34,765 nucleotides of DNA from Candidatus Omnitrophota bacterium (GTDB taxonomy: Bacteria; Omnitrophota; JACPQZ01): positions 1 through 34,765 of the forward strand of contig JACPQZ010000029.1 in the NCBI GenBank assembly GCA_016190205.1, read 5' to 3'. Positions 16,398-23,564 of the stretch are shown here, one piece after another (the stretch's first letter is position 1; every line of letters begins with the position of its first letter). The position numbers were made by a program, and so were the translations under genes. The notes below the pieces were generated by a model that did no database searches, was not told the DNA's origin, and was given only the letters and a program-made list of their open reading frames with translations.

Positions 16398-16440
16398 GAC
16401 TTCCTCCTCAATAGGGGCGGTACTGCTATTCTGGGGCGGT

Positions 16441-16485
16441 TACTTAGGCAAAATGGAAAGAATGTATTTCACGCTAACCTAAGTA
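16441..16485. promoter_or_regulatory. Inverted repeat TACTTAGG ... CCTAAGTA in the fibre-gene leader
   Basis: Perfect 8-bp arms at 16441-16448 and 16478-16485, 29 bp apart, in the 5' leader of the G2-like fibre gene. It could be an operator or a leader stem. Confidence 0.4.
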
Positions 16486-16558
16486 TTACTATGTCCTTAT
16501 AAATATAGCATATGATTTTTAAAATGGGGGGCTCGGCGGAAAAAAAGTTTGTATTACA

Positions 16559-16588
16559 GTAATAGTAACTACTGTCTATCTTTGTCAA
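16559..16588 (-). promoter_or_regulatory. Candidate promoter of the G2-like fibre gene
   Basis: Minus strand TTGACA (16588-16583), 18-bp spacer, TATTAC (16564-16559). It leaves a leader of about 155 nt that carries the inverted repeat at 16441-16485. Confidence 0.5.
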
Positions 16589-16612
16589 AAATTAGTTAAA
16601 AACGCCTAAACG

Positions 16613-16632
16613 CAGACACTCTGTCGTGTCTG
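16613..16632. repeat. Solitary REP palindrome CAGACAC-TCTGTC-GTGTCTG
   Basis: A 7-bp stem with a 6-base centre, five bases past the phosphohexomutase stop. Stem and spacing are the same as in the four palindromes around the RAYT gene 5 kb away, so it is probably a dispersed copy. It may also stabilise the mRNA 3' end. Confidence 0.75.
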
Positions 16633-16637
16633 ACAAG

Positions 16638-17972
16638 TCACAGAAGGATTGACTTGAATCGGGCAATGAGCTGGCGAGCTTTCCTCAGTGTGCGGGCTTC
16701 AGAAATGAGCCGGACCACCGGCTCGGTATTGGAAGGGCGGATGTGTACCCAGGCTTCTTTAAAGTAAATCTTGAGGCCGTCCGTCAGATCGAGAGCGTGA
16801 AGCCTGAACTGCGCCTTAAGCCTTTGAAGCACATCCTCAAATCCAGATCTTAAGAGGGGGATCTTTTCCTTGACCATTTTGCGCTCTGGGATGCGCTTAA
16901 GGAGAGCCTCTATTCCATTTCCTGTACGGCTGGCCATGGCATCGAGCACAAGAGCCATGGCGACCAGGCTGTCGCGGCCGGAATTGATCCGGGGGTAAAT
17001 GACCCCGCCATTTCCCTCACCGCCAATAAGGGCGCCCTTGCGGCGCATGAGCTCCACGACATTCGCCTCTCCGATCCGGGAGCGGTAAAGCTGCACGTGA
17101 TGACGTTTCGCAATGGTATCGCATGCGGATGAGGTGGACACGTTTACGACGACGGGCCCCTTTTTCCCGGAAAGGACATGGTCCAATGCAAGGGCAAGAG
17201 TATTCTCCTCGCCGATTGCGCGCCCTCTCTCCGAGACGATGGCGAGGCGATCTGCGTCCGGGTCCTGGGCGAAACCCACGTCGGCCTTTGCCCGCTTAAC
17301 CAGCTTAACGAGCTCCTTAAGATTTTTCACGGTGGGTTCCGGATCGGGCCGGAAGTTCCCGTCCGCATGGCCCCGGATGGCCCGCATGTCGCAGCCCAGG
17401 GCGCGGAGGAGCTTTGGGGTTGCCACAGCGCCGGCTCCATTTCCCATGTCGGCCGCCACGCGGAAACGGCGCGCCCGGATGCCCTTGAGGTTAACATGCT
17501 TCACGATTGCGCGGATGTGAGCGTCAACAGCGCCTCCCCACTTTCGCACATCTTTGCGACGGACGACGGACGACGGACGACGGACGACGGACGAGAAAAG
17601 TTTATAGAGCTGATTGGCTTCGCGGCTCGTCAAGAAAATACCCTTGCGTGAAATAAATTTTAGACCGTTCCAGGGGTTGGGATTATGGCTTGCCGTAATC
17701 ACGATGGCGCCGGCGGCCTTTCGGCTTCGGACGGCGAAGAGGGCGGTGGGGGTGGGCACAATGCCTATATCCTCGACGCGGCACCCTCCGAGAAAAAGTC
17801 CTTCGAACACCTGCCGCTTAAGGGCCCGCCCGCTCGGGCGCGTGTCCCGGCCGACCAGCACCGTGCCGCCCCTTATGAGCTTCGCAAAGGCAAATGAAAA
17901 GCGCTTCACCACGTCCGCGGTGAGTGATTCCGGATACTCGCCCCGCACGCCTGAAACGCTAATTTTTAACAT
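16638..17972 (-). CDS. Phosphohexomutase (phosphoglucomutase/phosphomannomutase/GlmM family)
   Basis: 444 residues with all alpha-D-phosphohexomutase signatures: the phosphoserine loop TASHNP (Ser95), the metal loop DPDADR (Asp237, 239, 241), the sugar loop GEGNGG (318-323) and the phosphate loop RPSNTEP (412-418). It interconverts sugar 1- and 6-phosphates in the cytosol; which sugar is not decided by sequence. It starts two bases after the GH94 phosphorylase stop, so the pair probably channels the phosphorylase product to a 6-phosphate. Residues 127-140 (SSVVRRPSSVVRRK) are encoded by a GGACGAN heptamer array and look like an in-frame insertion between domain 1 and domain 2; the active-site loops are intact, so it may still work. 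Confidence 0.93.
   Translation of the reverse strand: MLKISVSGVRGEYPESLTADVVKRFSFAFAKLIRGGTVLVGRDTRPSGRALKRQVFEGLFLGGCRVEDIGIVPTPTALFAVRSRKAAGAIVITASHNPNPWNGLKFISRKGIFLTSREANQLYKLFSSVVRRPSSVVRRKDVRKWGGAVDAHIRAIVKHVNLKGIRARRFRVAADMGNGAGAVATPKLLRALGCDMRAIRGHADGNFRPDPEPTVKNLKELVKLVKRAKADVGFAQDPDADRLAIVSERGRAIGEENTLALALDHVLSGKKGPVVVNVSTSSACDTIAKRHHVQLYRSRIGEANVVELMRRKGALIGGEGNGGVIYPRINSGRDSLVAMALVLDAMASRTGNGIEALLKRIPERKMVKEKIPLLRSGFEDVLQRLKAQFRLHALDLTDGLKIYFKEAWVHIRPSNTEPVVRLISEARTLRKARQLIARFKSILL
17561..17595. repeat. Heptanucleotide tandem array, 5 units of GGACGAN
   Basis: Four exact GGACGAC units and one GGACGAG, inside the phosphohexomutase coding sequence, in frame for the minus-strand gene. 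Confidence 0.95.
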
Positions 17973-17974
17973 AG

Positions 17975-20407
17975 TTACTTTTTTATAGCGGTTTTTCTCG
18001 GCTTGGCGGCCCGATTCTGGTTTCTGGTTACTGGTTTCTGGTTGCTTCCCATGAGCACTTCCACCTGATGCACCTTGCCGTCCGAATGGGGCCGAACGAC
18101 GTTTCCTTCGATCTTCTTTCCGTCCACGGTCACTTCCCTGACGCCCGACGTGACGCCCTCGGGGTTGCGCAGGGTGATTTCATACACCGCCCCCCGGAAC
18201 GGGCGGCGTATCCACGCGCGGCGCCACCGCTTGGGAAGACAGGGATCGATCTTGAGGCCCTCGTAGTCGCGCCGCGCGCCCAAAATCCACTCCGTCGCCG
18301 CGGTGAACATCCAGGGGGCCGTCCCGGTGTTCCAGGTAAACGCCCCCTCGCCGAATTTGTACTCCGAGCCCGGCCCGATCACGTACTCCGCCCAGACGTA
18401 GGGCTCCACGCGGTAGCGCTCCGCATCGGACTTGGCCGGGTTCATGGGGGTGAGCTTTTTGAAAGTTTCGTAGGCGCTGTCGCCGCGTTTCAAAACACAG
18501 TCCGCCACGATCTTAAAGGCGCAGGCGTGCGAAAAGACGGCCGCATTTTCCTTGGTGCCTTCCGCAAAAGACGTGACGCGGCCTATCCCAGGATTAAATT
18601 TTGAATAGGAGGGCAGGAACAAGGCCGGCCCGTACGGGGTCTCCAGATAATGGTCAATGACGTCGAGGATTTTTGGAAGCCGGTCCGGGGGAACCACCTT
18701 GCTCAAGATGGCCCACGTCTGGCTATTCAAAGGAACTTTGCCTTCCTTATTGTCAGCCGAGCCGATCTTATAACCGTCGTCATTAAAAGCCGCAAGGTAC
18801 CACTTGCCATCCCAGCCTTGCGTGTTGACGATTGTCTTAAGCTCTTCGTATTTTTCCTGCATTTCCTTGGCCGTTTTGGGATCGCCAACGAACTCCGCCA
18901 GGCGTTTTACCTTCCGGCAGGCGCGCGCGAGGGCCATTCCCAACCACACGCTCTCCCCCTCTCCCTTCAGGCCCACGTGGTCATAGGCGTCGTTCCAGTC
19001 GGCGAGCCCTATCAAGGGGAGCCCGTGGCTTCCGCGCTGGCTGTAAATATAGCGCACGGCGCGCAGGACGTGCTCATAAACCGTGGCGGAGCCCCCGTCG
19101 TGGAAGGCCACCTCCTTTTTCAAAAAGTTGAGATCCCCCGTCTCCTTGATATAGGAGGCCACGGTGTATGGAAGCCACACGGCCACATCGGCCTTCTTGG
19201 TCACGCCCTTGGCGGCCGTGTTTTCCCAGGTTCCTTCAATATCTGAAAAACCGCTCACGGCGTGGCCGGAGTTGTACTGATAATAGAGGATTTTTTCAAG
19301 CTTCTTGCGGGCGATATCAAGCTCGAGGGACAGAAGGCCCTCGGAATCTTGGGCCGTGTCGCGGTAACCCAGGCCCCCCTCCACCCCGTGATAGTGCGAA
19401 GTCCCCCGCCAGTGGGTGATGGCGCAAAGCTGATATTTGCCCCAGATATTGACCATGCGGTCGAATTCGGGGTCGGGGGTGTTCACGCTCACCCGCTCAA
19501 TCACTTCATCCCAATATTCCTTAATATGGGCGAGCTCTTTCTTGGCCTGGGGAACGCTCTTGTATTTCTTGAGGAGCTGTGGCACATCATTGCGTTTGTC
19601 GGTAAAGCCCAAGACGACTACGAATTCCTTCGATGCGCCGGGGGCAAGCTCCACCCCGGTCTCGAGCACACCCACCATGTCCTCGCCGCGCGTCTCGGAA
19701 TTGCCGAGTTTACCATCCAAAATACGCTGCGGATTCTGGATATCATTGTACCGCCCAAGAAAGGACTCTTTCTGCGTGTCATGACCGGTGACCTTGGCGC
19801 TCGTGCCGAAGAAGGACCAGCCCTGCTTGTGAAAATGCTTAAACGGGTGCTTAAACGAGATGATCGCCTCCTGTTTGTTATCGTACCGGGCCTCGTTGTA
19901 GAGACAGATGATGTTCCGGTAACACGTCTCGACTTCCACATCACCCGAAATAAATTCTACGAAGGGATAAACCTTGAGCTCTTTACGCACCTTAGACCTA
20001 TTGGTGAGGGACACGAGCCACAGCTCCACCGGGTCCTCAACGGTCACGAGATAGGTGATCTCGGCGGCGACTCCGTCATTTTGGCTTGTGATGGTCGTAT
20101 AGCTTAAGCCCTGGCGGCACTGCCATGAGGTAAGCGGTTTTCGAAATGGCTGCCAGTTGGGAGTCCAAACCTTACCCGTCTTTTCATCCCTGATAAAAAT
20201 ATACCGGCCGGGACGGTCGGTATGAATGTGATCATAACGGAGGATGCGATAGTATTTGGGATCGAGATAATAGCTGTAGCCGCCGCCGGAATGAGACACG
20301 AGGGCGTGATAGCGGTCATTAAACAGGTAGTTAAACCAAGGGCGGGGGGTATCGGGCCTGGTGATGATGTATTCTTTTCCATCCGAACTGAAATAACCGT
20401 AACTCAT
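17975..20407 (-). CDS. Glycoside hydrolase family 94 disaccharide phosphorylase
   Basis: 810 residues with GH94 architecture: N-terminal beta-sandwich (about 1-270, starting SYGYFSSDGKEYIITRPDTP), a helical linker, an (alpha/alpha)6 barrel and a C-terminal beta sheet. The proton donor is expected to be Asp470 in GLADWND; GYRDTAQD and the final EYVIGPG and TGTAPWM blocks are also typical. It phosphorolyses a beta-linked disaccharide into an alpha-sugar 1-phosphate plus a free sugar. Cellobiose or N,N'-diacetylchitobiose are the usual substrates; the sequence alone does not choose. No signal peptide, so cytosolic. ATG 20407 follows GGAGGATTA. The C-terminus (QKPVTRNQNRAAKP) is encoded through a TGGTYNC heptamer array. 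It lies between a ROK regulator gene and a phosphohexomutase, which fits regulated catabolism. Confidence 0.9.
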   Translation of the reverse strand: MSYGYFSSDGKEYIITRPDTPRPWFNYLFNDRYHALVSHSGGGYSYYLDPKYYRILRYDHIHTDRPGRYIFIRDEKTGKVWTPNWQPFRKPLTSWQCRQGLSYTTITSQNDGVAAEITYLVTVEDPVELWLVSLTNRSKVRKELKVYPFVEFISGDVEVETCYRNIICLYNEARYDNKQEAIISFKHPFKHFHKQGWSFFGTSAKVTGHDTQKESFLGRYNDIQNPQRILDGKLGNSETRGEDMVGVLETGVELAPGASKEFVVVLGFTDKRNDVPQLLKKYKSVPQAKKELAHIKEYWDEVIERVSVNTPDPEFDRMVNIWGKYQLCAITHWRGTSHYHGVEGGLGYRDTAQDSEGLLSLELDIARKKLEKILYYQYNSGHAVSGFSDIEGTWENTAAKGVTKKADVAVWLPYTVASYIKETGDLNFLKKEVAFHDGGSATVYEHVLRAVRYIYSQRGSHGLPLIGLADWNDAYDHVGLKGEGESVWLGMALARACRKVKRLAEFVGDPKTAKEMQEKYEELKTIVNTQGWDGKWYLAAFNDDGYKIGSADNKEGKVPLNSQTWAILSKVVPPDRLPKILDVIDHYLETPYGPALFLPSYSKFNPGIGRVTSFAEGTKENAAVFSHACAFKIVADCVLKRGDSAYETFKKLTPMNPAKSDAERYRVEPYVWAEYVIGPGSEYKFGEGAFTWNTGTAPWMFTAATEWILGARRDYEGLKIDPCLPKRWRRAWIRRPFRGAVYEITLRNPEGVTSGVREVTVDGKKIEGNVVRPHSDGKVHQVEVLMGSNQKPVTRNQNRAAKPRKTAIKK
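18017..18044. repeat. Heptanucleotide tandem array, 4 units of CTGGTTN
   Basis: CTGGTTT, CTGGTTA, CTGGTTT, CTGGTTG in a row, inside the 3' end of the GH94 gene. Written as TGGTTNC it matches the TGGTCGC array at 23572 as a TGGTYNC family. Confidence 0.92.
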
Positions 20408-20421
20408 TAATCCTCCGTTAG

Positions 20422-20434
20422 ATACATTTGATAT
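20422..20434 (-). promoter_or_regulatory. Candidate ROK operator upstream of the GH94 gene
   Basis: ATACATTTGATAT lies just upstream of the GH94 ribosome site. A near match, ATACATTTTAATAT, occupies the same relative place upstream of the ROK gene (21753-21766). A shared regulator site is inferred. Confidence 0.4.
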
Positions 20435-20472
20435 GACACAGCCATACGTATACTAGATAGACAGAGTCCCCC

Positions 20473-20501
20473 ATTATACTCTTGGAATTTCTACCCTGCA
20501 A
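20473..20501 (-). promoter_or_regulatory. Sigma-70-like promoter of the GH94-mutase operon
   Basis: Minus strand TTGCAG (20501-20496), 17-bp spacer, consensus TATAAT (20478-20473), giving a leader of about 60 nt before the GH94 ATG. The ROK gene on the same strand ends 34 bp upstream of the -35 box. Confidence 0.72.
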
Positions 20502-20534
20502 TAATGATTTGGAGTGCGCTACGGTGGGTCTTAC

Positions 20535-21731
20535 TTAAGATTGGGCAAAAACTCCTCGAATAACGAGGGAGGCGGACCCCAACGACACGGAATCGTCTCC
20601 CAAACGCGCGGGCACAATCTTTGCGGCGTTGGCCATCTCATCGAACGCATAATCCCTGATCGCTTTTTTAAGGGAATCGATGAGGAGAGAACCCGCCTGC
20701 TCAATGCCGCCCCCGATCATGACCACGCCGGGGTTCAAGAGATTAACGATAAAGGCCACCTTCATCCCCAAATTACTCCCCGCCCGTTTGATCACTTCCA
20801 TGGCCAGCGGATCATTATCGCGCGCGGCCCTAAAGATGTCTTCCATCTCGACCACCCCATCCGTAACAGCGATCTTTGTCTGCGTGCCCCTTTTAACCGC
20901 ATCCAGCACCTGCTGTCCCATCCCCAAATCCAACACCCAGGGCATGAGGGCGCAGGCGGGTCCCTGGTCGCAGAGCGGCTTCTCCTCGCTCCATTTGATC
21001 GAAGGTTCTCCCGCGCTGCCGCTCGAGCCGTGATAGATCTCGCCGTCGATGATGATTCCACAACCCACGCCCGAATACATATAGATCATCGATTTAATAT
21101 CTGCGACGTGGCCTAAGGAAAGACACCACTCTCCATAAGAGGCCGCGGTCGCGTCGTTTTCAATGAACGCGGGGACGTCAAATTTCTGCTCGATCAAGGT
21201 CGCGAGAGGCACGTAGATGCTCGTCGTGCCCTCCGTGCAATGTATGGTCCCGGCCTCTTTGTCGATGACGCCGCTCGCCCCCACGCACACGCCGCGCACC
21301 TTGGTGTGCTCCTTGCCTGACTTTTTAATAACCTCGGCAATGAGATCGAGGAGGGCGTTTACCACCCCCTCGGCATCTTCCCTGGGTCTCGGCGCAGAAG
21401 CCTTGCTGATAATCCGGGCGCTTAAGTCGGCCAAGACTACGCTGATCCTTTCCAAGGAAAGATCCACTCCCACAACGTAGCCAAAGGAGGGATTGAGTTC
21501 CACAATCTCCGGCCTGCGCCCCCCACTCGAGGCATCCAGACCCTTTTCCAGCACCAGACCCTGCTTGATAAAGCTATTGATATAGTTCGATACAGTGACG
21601 ATGTTGAACTTGGTCGTCTTGGATATGTCGGTCCTCGAAAGCGGACCCTCTTTCCTAACCGTTTCCAGGATAGCCAGGTTCTTGCGCTCATGATCGGACA
21701 GGATAGATTCAGATATGCTCAAGTTTTTCAT
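20535..21731 (-). CDS. ROK-family (NagC/XylR-type) transcriptional regulator with atypical sugar/zinc loop
   Basis: 398 residues: a winged helix-turn-helix (about 20-65, RTDISKTTKFNIVTVSNYI), the ROK regulator linker GGRRP (70-74), and a ROK sugar-kinase-like domain (GYVVGVDLS, ENDATAA at 191-197, GVGCGIIIDG). It should repress a sugar gene until its ligand binds. The normal GE-x-GH and C-x-CG-x-x-GC zinc block is replaced by GEPSIKWSEEKPLCDQGPAC (241-260), so the conserved His and two of the Cys are missing; ligand sensing may differ. ATG 21731 follows GGAGGAAATT. Directly upstream of the GH94 operon on the same strand, so those genes and itself are likely targets. Confidence 0.88.
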   Translation of the reverse strand: MKNLSISESILSDHERKNLAILETVRKEGPLSRTDISKTTKFNIVTVSNYINSFIKQGLVLEKGLDASSGGRRPEIVELNPSFGYVVGVDLSLERISVVLADLSARIISKASAPRPREDAEGVVNALLDLIAEVIKKSGKEHTKVRGVCVGASGVIDKEAGTIHCTEGTTSIYVPLATLIEQKFDVPAFIENDATAASYGEWCLSLGHVADIKSMIYMYSGVGCGIIIDGEIYHGSSGSAGEPSIKWSEEKPLCDQGPACALMPWVLDLGMGQQVLDAVKRGTQTKIAVTDGVVEMEDIFRAARDNDPLAMEVIKRAGSNLGMKVAFIVNLLNPGVVMIGGGIEQAGSLLIDSLKKAIRDYAFDEMANAAKIVPARLGDDSVSLGSASLVIRGVFAQS

Positions 21732-21752
21732 AAATTTCCTCCGACCGAATTA

Positions 21753-21766
21753 ATACATTTTAATAT
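21753..21766 (-). promoter_or_regulatory. Candidate ROK autoregulatory site
   Basis: ATACATTTTAATAT between the promoter and the ROK start; it matches 20422-20434 upstream of GH94 apart from a one-base length change in the centre. Confidence 0.4.
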
Positions 21767-21795
21767 CTTTTATCATGCATGTTACAGCCGGTCAA
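21767..21795 (-). promoter_or_regulatory. Candidate promoter of the ROK regulator gene
   Basis: Minus strand TTGACC (21795-21790), 17-bp spacer, TAAAAG (21772-21767), followed by a short AT-rich leader. Confidence 0.55.
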
Positions 21796-21820
21796 GAGTT
21801 TTTTCTGCAACTCCTTTTTA

Positions 21821-21840
21821 CAGACACACATGTGTGTCTG
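21821..21840. repeat. REP palindrome CAGACAC-ACATGT-GTGTCTG upstream of the RAYT gene
   Basis: A perfect 20-bp palindrome, extended two more bases on each side. It is the same 7-bp stem with 6-base centre as the other REP sites here. Confidence 0.9.
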
Positions 21841-21895
21841 TAGAAAAATCGTAAACTTGATGCAATCAAAGGGACCAGAACGGATTCTACTATAG

Positions 21896-21915
21896 CAGAC
21901 ACACATGTGTGTCTA
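21896..21915. repeat. REP palindrome, second 5' copy next to the RAYT ribosome site
   Basis: Same sequence as 21821-21840 except the last base (G to A), 75 bp further on and ending 5 bases before the GAGGAGG ribosome site of the transposase gene. Confidence 0.88.
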
Positions 21916-21933
21916 TCTGAGAGGAGGTATGTT

Positions 21934-22581
21934 ATGGCAACACCACGCATAGTTCTACCAGACTACCCTCATCACGTAATTCAGCGAGGGAATAGAAATC
22001 AAAGGGTGTTTTTCACAGATCAGGACCGAAAGGCATATCTACGATTCCTTGAAGAGGCGGTTGCCAAATACCGCCTTGAATGTTGGGCTTATTGCCTTAT
22101 GGACAACCATGTCCATTTGGTGCTTGTTCCAAGGACACAAGACTCTTTGGCAAGGTGCATTGGAGAGGTGCATTATAGATATTCCCTGATGGTCAACACT
22201 AGAAATGGCTGGGCCGGCCATCTCTGGCAAGGTCGCTTTTTGAGCTATCCTATGGAAGAAAGGCACCTCTATGCAGCGGTGCGTTACGTGGAGTTGAACC
22301 CCGTGCGAGCTGGCTTGGCTGCGCTAGCTGAAGATTACCAATGGTCCAGCGCAAGGGCTCACGTCCATCAAGTGCACGACAGGCTGCTAACCGAGAGTTT
22401 CCTAAATCAAGAGTTAAGAAACTGGAGGAACTATCTTTACGATCAGGAAGATGTTTCAATGACTGAACAAATTGAAGATCACATGAAGAACGGCTCACCG
22501 ATGGGAAGCGGCGAGTTTGTCAGTGCCGCTTCCAGACACACTGGGGTGTCTGGCAGACACCCCAGTGTGTCTGCCAGCTAG
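21934..22581 (+). CDS. REP-associated tyrosine transposase (RAYT, Y1/TnpA_REP family)
   Basis: 215 residues. The single-strand-transposase HUH motif is His59-Val-His61 in LMDNHVHLVLVP and the catalytic Tyr is expected at Tyr118 in AAVRYVELNPVRAG; QRGNRNQRVFF and DYQWSSARAH are also family hallmarks. RAYTs are domesticated IS200-like enzymes that recognise and mobilise REP hairpins. ATG 21934 is set by GAGGAGG six bases upstream. Two REP palindromes precede it, and a REP doublet forms the 3' end of the coding sequence (residues RHTGVSGRHPSVSA). All catalytic residues are present, so it looks intact. It is on the plus strand, unlike its neighbours, and its last four bases overlap the convergent gene at 22578. 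Confidence 0.93.
   Translation: MATPRIVLPDYPHHVIQRGNRNQRVFFTDQDRKAYLRFLEEAVAKYRLECWAYCLMDNHVHLVLVPRTQDSLARCIGEVHYRYSLMVNTRNGWAGHLWQGRFLSYPMEERHLYAAVRYVELNPVRAGLAALAEDYQWSSARAHVHQVHDRLLTESFLNQELRNWRNYLYDQEDVSMTEQIEDHMKNGSPMGSGEFVSAASRHTGVSGRHPSVSAS
22532..22575. repeat. REPIN: two inverted REP hairpins at the 3' end of the RAYT gene
   Basis: CCAGACAC-ACTGGG-GTGTCTGG followed directly by GGCAGACAC-CCCAGT-GTGTCTGCC. The 6-base centres are reverse complements, so the pair is a larger inverted repeat, the hallmark of a REPIN. It is read as coding sequence by the transposase gene. Confidence 0.9.
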
Positions 22582-23564
22582 AGATTACGGAGCTTTTGAT
22601 ATGCGCGGCCGAGGGTTTCCCAGACGAGCTGGGGATTGTCGCTCGCGAGGTGCGACATGTAACCTGTGCCCAGATAGCTCCAGGCAGCCAAGTTGCGGAT
22701 TCCCTCCTTGTAGGCAGCCTCGCAGGCCCGTGCAAGGTCACTTTCCGTGCCCTGTTTGATACGAAAGGCGAGGATCCAGATTTGAGCTTCCTTATTGTAT
22801 AAGCGGGCAAGGTCAGCTATTTTTCTGGAATACTCCCGGACAATCTCCTGCGCCTTGATGCCGCCCAGGTGCCAGTAGGGGTCAGTGCCTATGATGTCAA
22901 GGCTCTTGATGCGGGCCACGGTGTCCCAGTCGGCCAGGCAGTCCGGAACGATATAGGGCGGCAAGAGGCACACGGCGTTTCGTTTGCCCCGAGCCTTTAC
23001 CCGGTCGCAGAGCTCGGTTAAGAAAGTGACGATGGAGTGATCTCTAAATTTACGCACCTCGGGCGTCAGCTCGAGCGGCAGGTCCCTCCCGCTCGCCGCC
23101 TTAAATGCGATCTCGCAGTGAATGCAATGACAGGCCCAGTCATCGTCCCCCTTTTCAAAAATGTGGAAATGGGGTTCGTCCCAAAAAAGGACGTCTGCCC
23201 CCAGCTCAATCGCGGTATCAGTCCAGTGAGTCATAAAACGGCGGAAATCAGGATTGTTGATGCAGGCGATTGCGAGGCTCTGGCCCTTGGCGCTCACCTG
23301 GCGGTGGTCCAGATGGGTCGCGATAAGTCTCGAAAAGGTTTCCCCTCCAAAAACCTGACCCACCCCCCAGGGATCCACCCAGACCTCAAGGCCTGCCTCG
23401 TGCGAGATCGCTACGATCTCCTTCATCGTGCCGGCATAAAAGGCGAGATCCGTTTCGCTGAAGGTGTGCACCACATAGGTGCAGTGATTGCGCATCATCA
23501 CTTCGGCATCGCGCCGGAAATGTTCAGGGTTGCGGTTGCCGAAGTAGCTGATGCCGGTCTTCAT
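22578..23564 (-). CDS. TIM-barrel glycosidase-like protein, function unknown
   Basis: 328 residues without signal peptide. The start KTGISYFGNRNPEHFRRD and HTFSETDL, VWVDPWGVGQVFGGE, then ELGADVLFWDEPHF and ACHCIHCEIAF resemble a group of TIM-barrel proteins related to glycoside hydrolases that carry a C-x-C-x-x-C...F motif after an acidic strand end; Glu in FWDEPHF is a candidate catalytic acid. I do not recognise a characterised member, so no substrate is proposed. The ATG overlaps the last base of the upstream gene's stop (TAATG), implying coupling, and it ends the seven-gene minus-strand run, overlapping the RAYT gene tail-to-tail. Confidence 0.65.
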   Translation of the reverse strand: MKTGISYFGNRNPEHFRRDAEVMMRNHCTYVVHTFSETDLAFYAGTMKEIVAISHEAGLEVWVDPWGVGQVFGGETFSRLIATHLDHRQVSAKGQSLAIACINNPDFRRFMTHWTDTAIELGADVLFWDEPHFHIFEKGDDDWACHCIHCEIAFKAASGRDLPLELTPEVRKFRDHSIVTFLTELCDRVKARGKRNAVCLLPPYIVPDCLADWDTVARIKSLDIIGTDPYWHLGGIKAQEIVREYSRKIADLARLYNKEAQIWILAFRIKQGTESDLARACEAAYKEGIRNLAAWSYLGTGYMSHLASDNPQLVWETLGRAYQKLRNL

